Origin: Candidatus Iainarchaeum sp. | Lineage (GTDB): Archaea > Iainarchaeota > Iainarchaeia > Iainarchaeales > DTGL01 | Assembly (NCBI GenBank): GCA_026413945.1 | Contig: JAOAJX010000001.1 | Location: 124,001 to 188,000, forward strand | Direction: 5' to 3' | Length of the DNA stretch: 64,000 nt | Shown here: positions 27,018-34,650 of the stretch, one piece after another | Position numbering within the stretch: position 1 is the first letter of the stretch | How the letters are laid out: every line of letters starts with the position of its first letter | Position numbers and translations under genes: made by a program | The notes under the pieces: model-generated | Databases searched by the model: none | What the model was told of the DNA's origin: nothing | The model's input: only the letters and a program-made list of their open reading frames with translations

Positions 27018-27731
27018 CTATTCTATAAATTGCCTGTATTCAAAGCGATTGAACTTATAGAGCAGCCGCCTTATTTTAATACCATTAACTGAGAAGTCTT
27101 GAAAAAGATTGAAAATATCACCCGAAAAATCTTCAAATTCATGGTTTTGCGTAGCATCTAAAAAATATGTCTTGTTTTTGTAGTCAAACATAACAAACGC
27201 ATGCGTCCTAAGATCTTCTAATTCTGCTATCGTTACACTTGCATTTTCACAACCAAGAGCATAAAGTATTGAGCAAAGGAAAACAGCCATATCCTCATCA
27301 TCAGCTATTTTATTTGACAGTATTTCAGTAGGCGTTAACCAAAAATTAATATCAACATCAGGACTAACAAAAGCAACCTCTCTCTTAACAAAGTCAAATG
27401 CCTTTTTTGCTGCAAAAAGAAAGTCTTTTTCATATTGGTAATTATCTTTTTTAAACTCTTCAGCTAGTGACTGAACTGTCAAATCATCTTTGTTTATAAG
27501 GCCTTTAATCTCACCAACTGTTTTGGTTTCCCTCTCGTTTATCATGGGGGCATATTTCTTTAGCAAAAGTCGATAAAGTTTTAGCTTTAATCCTTTATCT
27601 GAAAATTCGAATATGTTAGAAGAACCCACCTTGGCTTTAAGATCAGCAATATGTCTATCCTTTTCTTTTATTTCTTTTTGAAGCTTAGAGATCTTTGATC
27701 TGAGTTCAACACAATCCTTACAGTTAGCCAT
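27018..27731 (-). CDS. Transglutaminase-like fold protein lacking the usual Cys
   Basis: A 237-residue protein. Residues 1-35 carry CKDC and a short coiled coil. Residues about 95-195 align to the archaeal transglutaminase-like core, normally GDCED...H...D. Here the segment is ADDEDMAVFLCSILYALG (143-160), so Asp145 stands where the nucleophilic Cys is expected, while His177 (THAFV) and Asp192 (FLDAT) remain. Cys153 is offset by a few residues. It is probably non-catalytic or altered. ATG at 27731 is chosen because residues before it look non-coding. It heads the minus-strand block that continues to galT and the glycolytic genes. Confidence 0.6.
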   Translation of the reverse strand: MANCKDCVELRSKISKLQKEIKEKDRHIADLKAKVGSSNIFEFSDKGLKLKLYRLLLKKYAPMINERETKTVGEIKGLINKDDLTVQSLAEEFKKDNYQYEKDFLFAAKKAFDFVKREVAFVSPDVDINFWLTPTEILSNKIADDEDMAVFLCSILYALGCENASVTIAELEDLRTHAFVMFDYKNKTYFLDATQNHEFEDFSGDIFNLFQDFSVNGIKIRRLLYKFNRFEYRQFIE

Positions 27732-27856
27732 ATATACATAATTAGATGCGAAAGCCCTTAAAACTATTTCCATTCTGCCTTCTGTGAGCATGGCTTATTT
27801 ATTGTTCATTTACATAAAAACATATTTTTTTAAATGAGAGAACCTAATTTAGATAC

Positions 27857-28657
27857 ATGGCAACTGTTGCTAAAATATTTGATAAAAACAAACTTAAAAA
27901 AGCACTCAGGCGCTTTAGGCACCAAAAACTTAAAGAAATAGATTCTGAAATAATGCAAAAGGTTCCATTTAAAGATTTTGAAAAAATAACTAAAAGCGAG
28001 ATAAAAAAGATGAAAAATCTTTGCTTCAAAAACAGAAGCGAGCAGCTTGGCTATGAAATGCTCGCAAACATTTGCAATGAACTGCTAAAACAAAACAAAT
28101 CACAAATAATATTTCTCGAATCCATTGAAATTACTCTTAAAAATGATTTTTTGAATAGGTCAATAACAATAAGAGAATACCGCGAGATGGTTTTTCCAAT
28201 AAGAGAAAAGATTGAATACTTGAAATGCAAAAACACAGAGCTCGAAAAAACACTTTCTGAGGCCCTGGATGGTCTAGCACTATTCAAAAGGCTACCTAGT
28301 TTTGTCAGTGCTATGCATGAAAGAAAAACCGCTGCAGCTAAAACAAGTTTGACACTGTGTGGAATATTTGAAAAGATAAAAATTGATCAGCTTTCAAACT
28401 TGGAAAAAGAAATAATGCTAAAATATGGGCTTACAGAACAAGATATGAAAAAATTTACAAAAAAATCAAAAACACCAAATCTTAGCATTTATGAACTCGA
28501 GAAAAAAATTAAACGCGCTCTTTCACTAGCTGATAGAAATGAGTTGATTCTAAACAGAGAAAGAGAGCGAGTAGCCGAGCTCTTAGCTGAGCTTAGGAGA
28601 CATAAAAAAGGCAAAATCAACAAGAAATCCAGAAAAATTTCCGTTATCTTGCTTTGA
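27857..28657 (+). CDS. Hypothetical coiled-coil protein
   Basis: A 266-residue Lys/Glu-rich, almost entirely helical protein that I do not recognise. It has a basic N terminus (DKNKLKKALRRFRHQKLKE), heptad-like helices in the middle, and a basic C terminus (RRHKKGKINKKSRKISVILL). There is no signal peptide or membrane segment. It is divergent from the transglutaminase-like gene and convergent with coaD, overlapping it by 14 bases. A scaffold or nucleic-acid-associated role would be a guess. Confidence 0.65.
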   Translation: MATVAKIFDKNKLKKALRRFRHQKLKEIDSEIMQKVPFKDFEKITKSEIKKMKNLCFKNRSEQLGYEMLANICNELLKQNKSQIIFLESIEITLKNDFLNRSITIREYREMVFPIREKIEYLKCKNTELEKTLSEALDGLALFKRLPSFVSAMHERKTAAAKTSLTLCGIFEKIKIDQLSNLEKEIMLKYGLTEQDMKKFTKKSKTPNLSIYELEKKIKRALSLADRNELILNRERERVAELLAELRRHKKGKINKKSRKISVILL

Positions 28658-29138
28658 ACTTTTTATATAACGTCTCTTGAACATTTTCAGGTACAAGATC
28701 TTTTAAGCAAGCACCCATTGATGCAAGCTCCTTTACCGTGCTAGAATTCACATAAAAATACTTGGGGCTTGTCATGATAAAAACAGTGTCAATATCCTCA
28801 CATAGCTTCCTATTTATAATGGCTTGCTGAAACTCATAGCTAAAGTCGCTCATCTCACGAAGGCCTCTCACTATAGCTTTTGCACCTCTTTTTATCATAT
28901 AATTCACTAAAAGACCATCAAAAGAATCAACTTCTACATTTTTTATATAAGCCAATGCATCTCTTGCCATTCTTACTCGCTCTTCAACTGTAAAAACTGG
29001 TTGCTTTCTTGGATTGTTTGTTATGGCAACTATAACCTTATCAAAAATATTGCTAGCTCTTTTTATAACATCAATATGGCCTAAAGTTATTGGATCAAAA
29101 GTGCCAGGATAAACCGCAACCCTTACTCTTTCTCTCAA
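28644..29138 (-). CDS. coaD: Phosphopantetheine adenylyltransferase, bacterial type
   Basis: A 164-residue enzyme of the bacterial CoaD family (4'-phosphopantetheine + ATP to dephospho-CoA). Motifs: AVYPGTFDPITLGHIDVIKRA (nucleotidyltransferase TxGH), GAKAIVRGLREMSDFSYEFQ, and YFYVNSSTVKELASMGA. Most archaea use a different PPAT family, so this is probably a transferred gene. The start is TTG at 29138 with GGTGAG ahead of it, and it overlaps the stop of coaE by 4 bases. Confidence 0.93.
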   Translation of the reverse strand: MRERVRVAVYPGTFDPITLGHIDVIKRASNIFDKVIVAITNNPRKQPVFTVEERVRMARDALAYIKNVEVDSFDGLLVNYMIKRGAKAIVRGLREMSDFSYEFQQAIINRKLCEDIDTVFIMTSPKYFYVNSSTVKELASMGACLKDLVPENVQETLYKKFKAR

Positions 29139-29695
29139 GATCTCACCTTTGCAATAATTTCTCTGGCAATTCTTTTTAATTGTTTTTTGCTTTTATCCCC
29201 ATTAACTACAAAATTAGCTTTTTTTATTTTTTGATAAAGAGGCATTTGCGACCTTATCCTTAAAATTGCCTCTTCTTTAGAATACCCGCGCTTAATAAGG
29301 CGTTCCATTTGCTTTTTTCTTGAAGCACGAACTACAACAACATAATCAAAAAGATTTTCAATGGACCCCTCATACAGTAAAGGGGCTTCAACAAAGATTG
29401 TTTCATTTCTTTTCAAAGAAGCAAGCTCTTTCTTCAATTTTCTCAATATCCGTGGCTGCAAAATGCTTTCAAGAATCTTTCTTTTTTCATAGTCTTTAAA
29501 TACAATCTTTGCAATCTCCTTTTGCTCAGCAGTTCCAAAGCTGCGCTTAAGTTCTTTTTTCACAATAGGCATGTCATAAACGCTCTTTGCAATATCATCA
29601 CAATCAATACATTTTTCGCCAAGCTCAATTAATTCAGCCATAAGCGCACTTTTCCCACATGCAATATTTCCAGTTATAGCAATTTTCATCATCAT
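29135..29695 (-). CDS. coaE: Dephospho-CoA kinase
   Basis: A 186-residue P-loop kinase. GNIACGKSALMAEL (Walker A), IDCDDIAKSVY (substrate Asp), ILQPRILRKLKKEL and VEAPLLYEG match the bacterial/eukaryotic CoaE family, which phosphorylates the ribose 3'-OH of dephospho-CoA. Many archaea use an unrelated GTP-dependent enzyme. It is translationally coupled to coaD, giving the last two steps of CoA synthesis in one unit. Three ATGs follow one another at the start, directly after the upstream stop. Confidence 0.88.
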   Translation of the reverse strand: MMMKIAITGNIACGKSALMAELIELGEKCIDCDDIAKSVYDMPIVKKELKRSFGTAEQKEIAKIVFKDYEKRKILESILQPRILRKLKKELASLKRNETIFVEAPLLYEGSIENLFDYVVVVRASRKKQMERLIKRGYSKEEAILRIRSQMPLYQKIKKANFVVNGDKSKKQLKRIAREIIAKVRS

Positions 29696-30981
29696 TACCT
29701 TAGAGTTATCTCGTAACCAAAAATAGTAGAAAGCATTTTTGAAAGTTCTGCCTTTTTACTTTCAAATTCTTTGTTTGAGGTTAGAATATTATCTCTAGTT
29801 TTATCAATCTCAAGCAAAATATCTTTAAGGTCCCTTTCAGCCCTAGAAATCTCGCCTTTATGCTGCGATATTTGTAAACCTATTTTGTTATTCCTAAGCT
29901 CTTTTTCAATTTGTAATATTCTTGCATCAATCTCATTAATAGGCCAAAAATACTCGCCAAAAAAGTCTTCCTTCAACAGCTTTTCGATAATGGGTAACTG
30001 TTGTTTCTTCTCTTTGTCATCAAGCTTTAATGTGCCTACCTCAACCGCATTTTTTAGCTCACCCAAAACTTCTTTTATAGTATTTCCTTTAGGATCCGAC
30101 TTCAAAGCAGTATCAAGATCTTTAATAATCTTTTCAATGTTTTTCATCTTCTCATGGTTAATTTCATAGTTGCCCTTTTTACATATGCTATAAAACTTCT
30201 TCAGGAGTCGTCCAACTGATAGAAAATCGCCGACCAGATGCTCTTTTATTTCAACCTTTCTTTTTTGCAATTTTTCCATCTCTTCCTGTAATGAAAGAGC
30301 TTTCTTTGCTTGTTCTGAATCAAGTAATGTGTTGAGCTGCGATCTTAATGAACCAATGTGCTCTTCAATAACCTTTCTTTTTTCTTCAAGTTCTTTCAAT
30401 CTTGACTCAAGCACAACTATTTTTTGTTGGCTATTCTCAACATCTAAAATCTTTGAGTCAATAGTATTAGAGAAAAGCAACCCATTTTCTTCAATGATTT
30501 TTCCTAAAGCGTTCAATTTGCTCGAAATAGAATCTAAGCGCCTTCCAATTTCATACATGCTTTTTGGAACGCCTGCTGAAGCATAAGCTATGTTTCTTCT
30601 GCTTCTAAATACACTCTTTTGAATGGCAGCACTGGCTGCTTCATAGTACTCTTTGATCTTAATTACATCAGATTCTAATGGCGGTTCCAGTTTATCTAAC
30701 AGAGGCCTTATGCTATTAATAAATCCCTTCTTGCTTGTCTGAACAATTTTTTTAAAAGGCCCATCTTCAATGTCGGGAAGTTCTTTTTCTAATTCGACAA
30801 AAGTAGCACGTGCCTCAGCAACATCAATTTTTATATCAGAAATAATGCTTTGCAACTCTTTTCTTATGCTTTTTTTGAGCCTTTCTTCATTGAGCATCTT
30901 TTTTGCTTCATTAATGCCTATCTTTGCAACCTTCTTTTTTTGCCTAAAAAAGAAGCCGATTATATTTTTCAAAAAGCCCAT
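29695..30981 (-). CDS. Hypothetical long coiled-coil protein
   Basis: A 428-residue protein of unknown family. A short hydrophobic/basic N terminus (MGFLKNIIGFFFRQKKK) could dock on a membrane. Long heptad-rich helices follow, notably about 195-260 (ENSQQKIVVLESRLKELEEK) and about 360-410. There is no ATPase motif, so it is not an SMC protein. Its stop overlaps the start codon of coaE, so it shares that transcript. The function is unknown; a membrane-linked scaffold is one possibility. Confidence 0.7.
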   Translation of the reverse strand: MGFLKNIIGFFFRQKKKVAKIGINEAKKMLNEERLKKSIRKELQSIISDIKIDVAEARATFVELEKELPDIEDGPFKKIVQTSKKGFINSIRPLLDKLEPPLESDVIKIKEYYEAASAAIQKSVFRSRRNIAYASAGVPKSMYEIGRRLDSISSKLNALGKIIEENGLLFSNTIDSKILDVENSQQKIVVLESRLKELEEKRKVIEEHIGSLRSQLNTLLDSEQAKKALSLQEEMEKLQKRKVEIKEHLVGDFLSVGRLLKKFYSICKKGNYEINHEKMKNIEKIIKDLDTALKSDPKGNTIKEVLGELKNAVEVGTLKLDDKEKKQQLPIIEKLLKEDFFGEYFWPINEIDARILQIEKELRNNKIGLQISQHKGEISRAERDLKDILLEIDKTRDNILTSNKEFESKKAELSKMLSTIFGYEITLR

Positions 30982-31043
30982 ACAAAAGAATAATGCAAAG
31001 GAGTAAATATATTTAACCTTTTTATTGGAAAATAGCCTGATAA

Positions 31044-31053
31044 ATATTTTAAA
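31044..31053 (+). promoter_or_regulatory. TATA-like box for the DHH nuclease gene
   Basis: ATATTTTAAA lies 24-33 bases before the ATG at 31077 and no ribosome binding site is seen, which suggests leaderless initiation. Confidence 0.35.
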
Positions 31054-31076
31054 GAACCAACATTTAAATTAGATAA

Positions 31077-32513
31077 ATGGAATGCAAAAATAACAAACAA
31101 ATAGCAACTATTACTAAACACGCAGAGATACTTGCAAACAAGATATCTTCTCATAACAGAATAATAATTGTCCATCATTATGATGCTGATGGCATTGCTA
31201 GCGCAGCAATATTGGCAAAGGCGCTTCAGGATTCCGGAAAAACCTTTTCAGAAATATCAATAAAGCAACTCTACAAGGATAGTTTAAATGAAATACTCAA
31301 AAAAGGAGAGCCAAAAGAAGATTTTTTTATTTTTGCTGATTTTGGCTCTTCACACTTAAATGATATTGAAGATTTCTTTGGTAACAATTTTGCAATCATA
31401 GACCACCATCAGCCAAAGTGCCCAAGATCAGATAACTTTTTGAATTGTTGGCATTTCGGCCTTGACGGATCAACTGAAGCATGTGCTGCTTCACTATCCT
31501 ATATTTTGGCAAAATCATTAACTAAGCCCGAAGCTTTAGCAAATTTTGCTCCTTTGGCCATAGTTGGTGCACTTGGTGATATTCAAGATAGTGTGGGTGC
31601 ATTAAAAGGTCTTAACAAAGCAATCCTTGATGAAGCAAAGTACAAAGGCAGTATAAAGATTACAAAGGATTTAAGACTATATGGGCGCTACACACGACCT
31701 TTGATACAGTTTATAGTCTACTCTACTGATCCAATAATCCCAGGATTAACAGGCAATGAGGAAAACACAACCAAATTTTTGCTTGCGAACGGCTTTGAGC
31801 TAAAGCGTAATGGGGTTTGGCTTTGCTATGAAAACCTATCATTTGAAGAAAAGCAAAAGCTCGCAACTGCATTGATCATTTACATGCGTTCCATAGATAT
31901 GCCGGAATGGAAAATAAATCGCCTAGTAGGGGAAGTTTACACATTAACAGAAGAACCAGTCGGGCCTCTTAAGGATGCAAAGGAATTTGCAACATTGCTC
32001 AATGCTTGTGGCAGAAATAATTGCCCAGAAATTGGCTTCGAGATTTGTTTGGGTGATAGGGGCTATTTTTATGAGCAAGCTTTAAGCATATTGGCTGAAC
32101 ATAGAAAAAAACTTCGCGAAGGTCTTGAGCTCATGCTAGAAGAAGGGCTTCAGGAAGCACGGCACTTTTACTATTTTAATGCTGGTAGCCGCATAAAAGA
32201 TTCATTGATAGGCATAATAGCTGGAATGCTCTATTCCAGTAATTTAATCTCAAAAGAGAAACCAATAATTGCTTTTGCCAACCAAGATGATGGCTTTGTT
32301 AAGGTTAGCGCTAGAGCAACCCACGAGCTCACTGAAAAAGGATTAAATCTCGGGCTTTTGATGAGGTCTTGCAGTGAAGAGCTCGGATTTGACTCCGAAG
32401 GTGGTGGACACCAAATCGCGGCAGGTGCAAAGATACCTAAAGATAAACTAAACGAATTTATAGAATTGCTAGACGAGAAATTGGATAAGAAAAACAAGTT
32501 TATTAAACATTAG
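31077..32513 (+). CDS. RecJ-like DHH/DHHA1 single-strand exonuclease (GAN-like)
   Basis: A 478-residue DHH phosphoesterase. VHHYDADGIASAAILA (motif I), FADFGSSH (motif II), AIIDHHQP (DHH motif III) and a fourth Asp region (VGALGDIQD) form the two-metal site. The C-terminal DHHA1 domain ends with EGGGHQIAAGAKIP. Archaeal homologues are Cdc45/RecJ-related nucleases associated with GINS and replication (GAN). The length fits. The gene is followed after 16 bases by GGPP synthase. Confidence 0.88.
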   Translation: MECKNNKQIATITKHAEILANKISSHNRIIIVHHYDADGIASAAILAKALQDSGKTFSEISIKQLYKDSLNEILKKGEPKEDFFIFADFGSSHLNDIEDFFGNNFAIIDHHQPKCPRSDNFLNCWHFGLDGSTEACAASLSYILAKSLTKPEALANFAPLAIVGALGDIQDSVGALKGLNKAILDEAKYKGSIKITKDLRLYGRYTRPLIQFIVYSTDPIIPGLTGNEENTTKFLLANGFELKRNGVWLCYENLSFEEKQKLATALIIYMRSIDMPEWKINRLVGEVYTLTEEPVGPLKDAKEFATLLNACGRNNCPEIGFEICLGDRGYFYEQALSILAEHRKKLREGLELMLEEGLQEARHFYYFNAGSRIKDSLIGIIAGMLYSSNLISKEKPIIAFANQDDGFVKVSARATHELTEKGLNLGLLMRSCSEELGFDSEGGGHQIAAGAKIPKDKLNEFIELLDEKLDKKNKFIKH

Positions 32514-32529
32514 ACACAATATTAAAATT

Positions 32530-33594
32530 ATGGCTTATGATGCTATGAAACTAATCAGCAAAAGGAAAGAAATTATTGATAAAGAGCTTGAAGCATTATT
32601 TCCAAGGTATGCTAAAGAGTGGATTGAGAGAGCATTGGGAAAGCCAAAATATTTTTATGATACTAGAACAGTGCAATACGGATTAACTGAGCAGATCTGG
32701 GAGTTTCTTAATAGGGGTGGAAAGCGTTGGAGACCAGCACTTATGATTTCAGCATGCAAGGCCCTAAATGGTCCGGAAAAATTAGCTGCAAAATTTTCTC
32801 CACTAATAGAGTTTGTCCATGAGGGTACGCTGCTGGTTGATGATGTTGAAGACAATGCTGATTTAAGGCGCGGAAAACCAGCAATGCATAAAATCTATGG
32901 CATTGACTGTGCAGTCAACACCGGCAATGCAATGTATTTCATACCACTTGAAATACTTTACAAAAATGAACTTAAACTTACTGAAAAAAAGATTGTGGAA
33001 ATATACAACATATACGCCCAAGAGATGCTAAGGCTAAGTGTTGGACAAGCAATGGATATTTGGTGGCATAAGGGAAAAAACAAAGCAATAAGCGAACCCG
33101 CTTACCTGCAGATGTGTGCTTATAAAACAGGTGTGCTTGCAAGATTTGCAGCTAAGCTTGGTGCCATACTTGCTGATGCTAAAAGGTCACAAGTGGAAGC
33201 ATTAGGCAACTTTGGTGAAGCCTTAGGTGTCGCTTTTCAGATACAAGATGATATTCTAAACATTGCTCCAAAAAGCGAGCATTGGGGTAAAGAAATAGGT
33301 GAAGACATAAGCGAAGGTAAACGCACACTTTTAATTATAAGGGCAAAAAAGGTTTTGCCGAAGAGAGAAGCAAAGTTGCTAGAATCAATACTTAATTCAC
33401 ATACAAAAAACAAAAAAAAGATACTAAAGGCAATTGCATTAATAAAAAAATCTGATGCAGTAGTTTATTCAGCAAAAAAAGCCAGACTCATAGTTGAAAA
33501 AGCATGGGCTGATCTCGAGAAAAAGATTCCTGAGAATGAAGGCAAACAAGAGCTAAAGGCATTTGCCGATTTCGCAATAAATAGGAATATCTAA
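32530..33594 (+). CDS. Geranylgeranyl diphosphate synthase (trans-polyprenyl synthetase)
   Basis: A 354-residue all-helical prenyl synthetase. The first aspartate motif is LLVDDVEDNADLRRG (DDxxD), the second is FQIQDDILNI, and GGKRWRPAL carries the IPP-binding basic residues. It condenses DMAPP with IPP units from the mevalonate cluster at 43-54 kb to give a C15-C20 diphosphate, most likely GGPP for ether lipids. Chain length is not decided by sequence alone. It is probably co-transcribed with the DHH nuclease. Confidence 0.9.
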   Translation: MAYDAMKLISKRKEIIDKELEALFPRYAKEWIERALGKPKYFYDTRTVQYGLTEQIWEFLNRGGKRWRPALMISACKALNGPEKLAAKFSPLIEFVHEGTLLVDDVEDNADLRRGKPAMHKIYGIDCAVNTGNAMYFIPLEILYKNELKLTEKKIVEIYNIYAQEMLRLSVGQAMDIWWHKGKNKAISEPAYLQMCAYKTGVLARFAAKLGAILADAKRSQVEALGNFGEALGVAFQIQDDILNIAPKSEHWGKEIGEDISEGKRTLLIIRAKKVLPKREAKLLESILNSHTKNKKKILKAIALIKKSDAVVYSAKKARLIVEKAWADLEKKIPENEGKQELKAFADFAINRNI

Positions 33595-33600
33595 GCTTAA

Positions 33601-34614
33601 CTAATCTGATTCTTGCTCTATTATCTCAATAACATCTAATTCAACACACTCACACTTAGTCCCAATAATTTCTGAAATGCTCGGCTTTGTGCGCAAATTA
33701 TCCCCTGAGATGAATTCTTTTACATAAAGGCCAGAATCAGCAACAATTTCTATAATTAAAGAATTGCCTTCAATATGTGCAGATCTTACTTCAGCCTTCT
33801 TTTTTCTGACCAAATCCGGGCGTCTCCTTAAAACACGCAATGGTGTTCTTTGCTTTATTTCGTATTTTCCAATTACAATATCGGTTTTTTCCAAAGGCCC
33901 CTCACAAACTACCTTTGCTCTATAAACTTTTCTGCTTTTTTTAGATTTAATATGCACAACATAATCTTTTTCACAGTACTCTAAGCCAAAAACTTCAATT
34001 TTTTCCTTTTCACAATTGTTTATTTTTGCTTCTAACCATTTTAGGTCAACAGACCTTTTCTTCGGACTTATAATTTGCATAACAAACTCCCTGCCATTAC
34101 CAAGCATCCTTACATCCGCATCCTCCCTACCAGCACCATGCATTTTAGCACCCTCCGCATCAAAAGCAGGGATGAGGTGCTTTGAAATTAGTTCCTCTAC
34201 CGATTCATTGCTTAAAGTGCCAACACCTTTGCACTCTTCACAGCCAGAGCCCTTGCATCTGAAGCAGTAATGCTTTGTTTGGTAAATTTTAGCGTATTTT
34301 TTGTATCTTCCTTTCACATAAACAGAGTGAACAAGAAAGTATACTAAGTCTTGGTTAAAGTTTATCAAAATCTCAATATCAGGCCTTAAGTAATCTGCTT
34401 TCTTCCCAAGAGATTCTTCTAATCTCCTTACTATTAATGGCTGAAATTCTTTTCTCAAAATTTCTTTTCCTTCGTTGCTCAAATAATCTTCAAAGGTGCA
34501 ACCAACAAGGAAACCGCTAAAATCATACTCTTCTAAAGCCTTTGATATTTTGGAGCAAAGTTTTTCTATTAATTCATGGTTAAAGCCATCAAACTCAAAC
34601 CTTATTGGTTCCAT
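33601..34614 (-). CDS. pus10: tRNA pseudouridine synthase Pus10
   Basis: A 337-residue Pus10, which makes pseudouridine 54 and 55 in archaeal tRNAs. A THUMP-like region comes first (about 1-110), followed by CFRCKGSGCEECKGVG and the catalytic domain with GAGREDADVRMLGNGREFVMQI (catalytic Asp in the REDADVRM segment). The C-terminal strands include KQRTPLRVLRRRPDLVRKK and SGLYVKEFISGD. It is shorter than typical archaeal Pus10, because an N-terminal CxxC zinc segment is not visible. It lies downstream of PPDK on the same strand. Confidence 0.92.
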   Translation of the reverse strand: MEPIRFEFDGFNHELIEKLCSKISKALEEYDFSGFLVGCTFEDYLSNEGKEILRKEFQPLIVRRLEESLGKKADYLRPDIEILINFNQDLVYFLVHSVYVKGRYKKYAKIYQTKHYCFRCKGSGCEECKGVGTLSNESVEELISKHLIPAFDAEGAKMHGAGREDADVRMLGNGREFVMQIISPKKRSVDLKWLEAKINNCEKEKIEVFGLEYCEKDYVVHIKSKKSRKVYRAKVVCEGPLEKTDIVIGKYEIKQRTPLRVLRRRPDLVRKKKAEVRSAHIEGNSLIIEIVADSGLYVKEFISGDNLRTKPSISEIIGTKCECVELDVIEIIEQESD

Positions 34615-34650
34615 CTTAAAAGTAATGAAAGTAATGTTTATATGCCTGCA

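Noticed and set aside
29695-30981. Coiled-coil protein as an SMC/Rad50 relative
   Set aside because: No Walker A, signature or Walker B motif is present and the length is too short.
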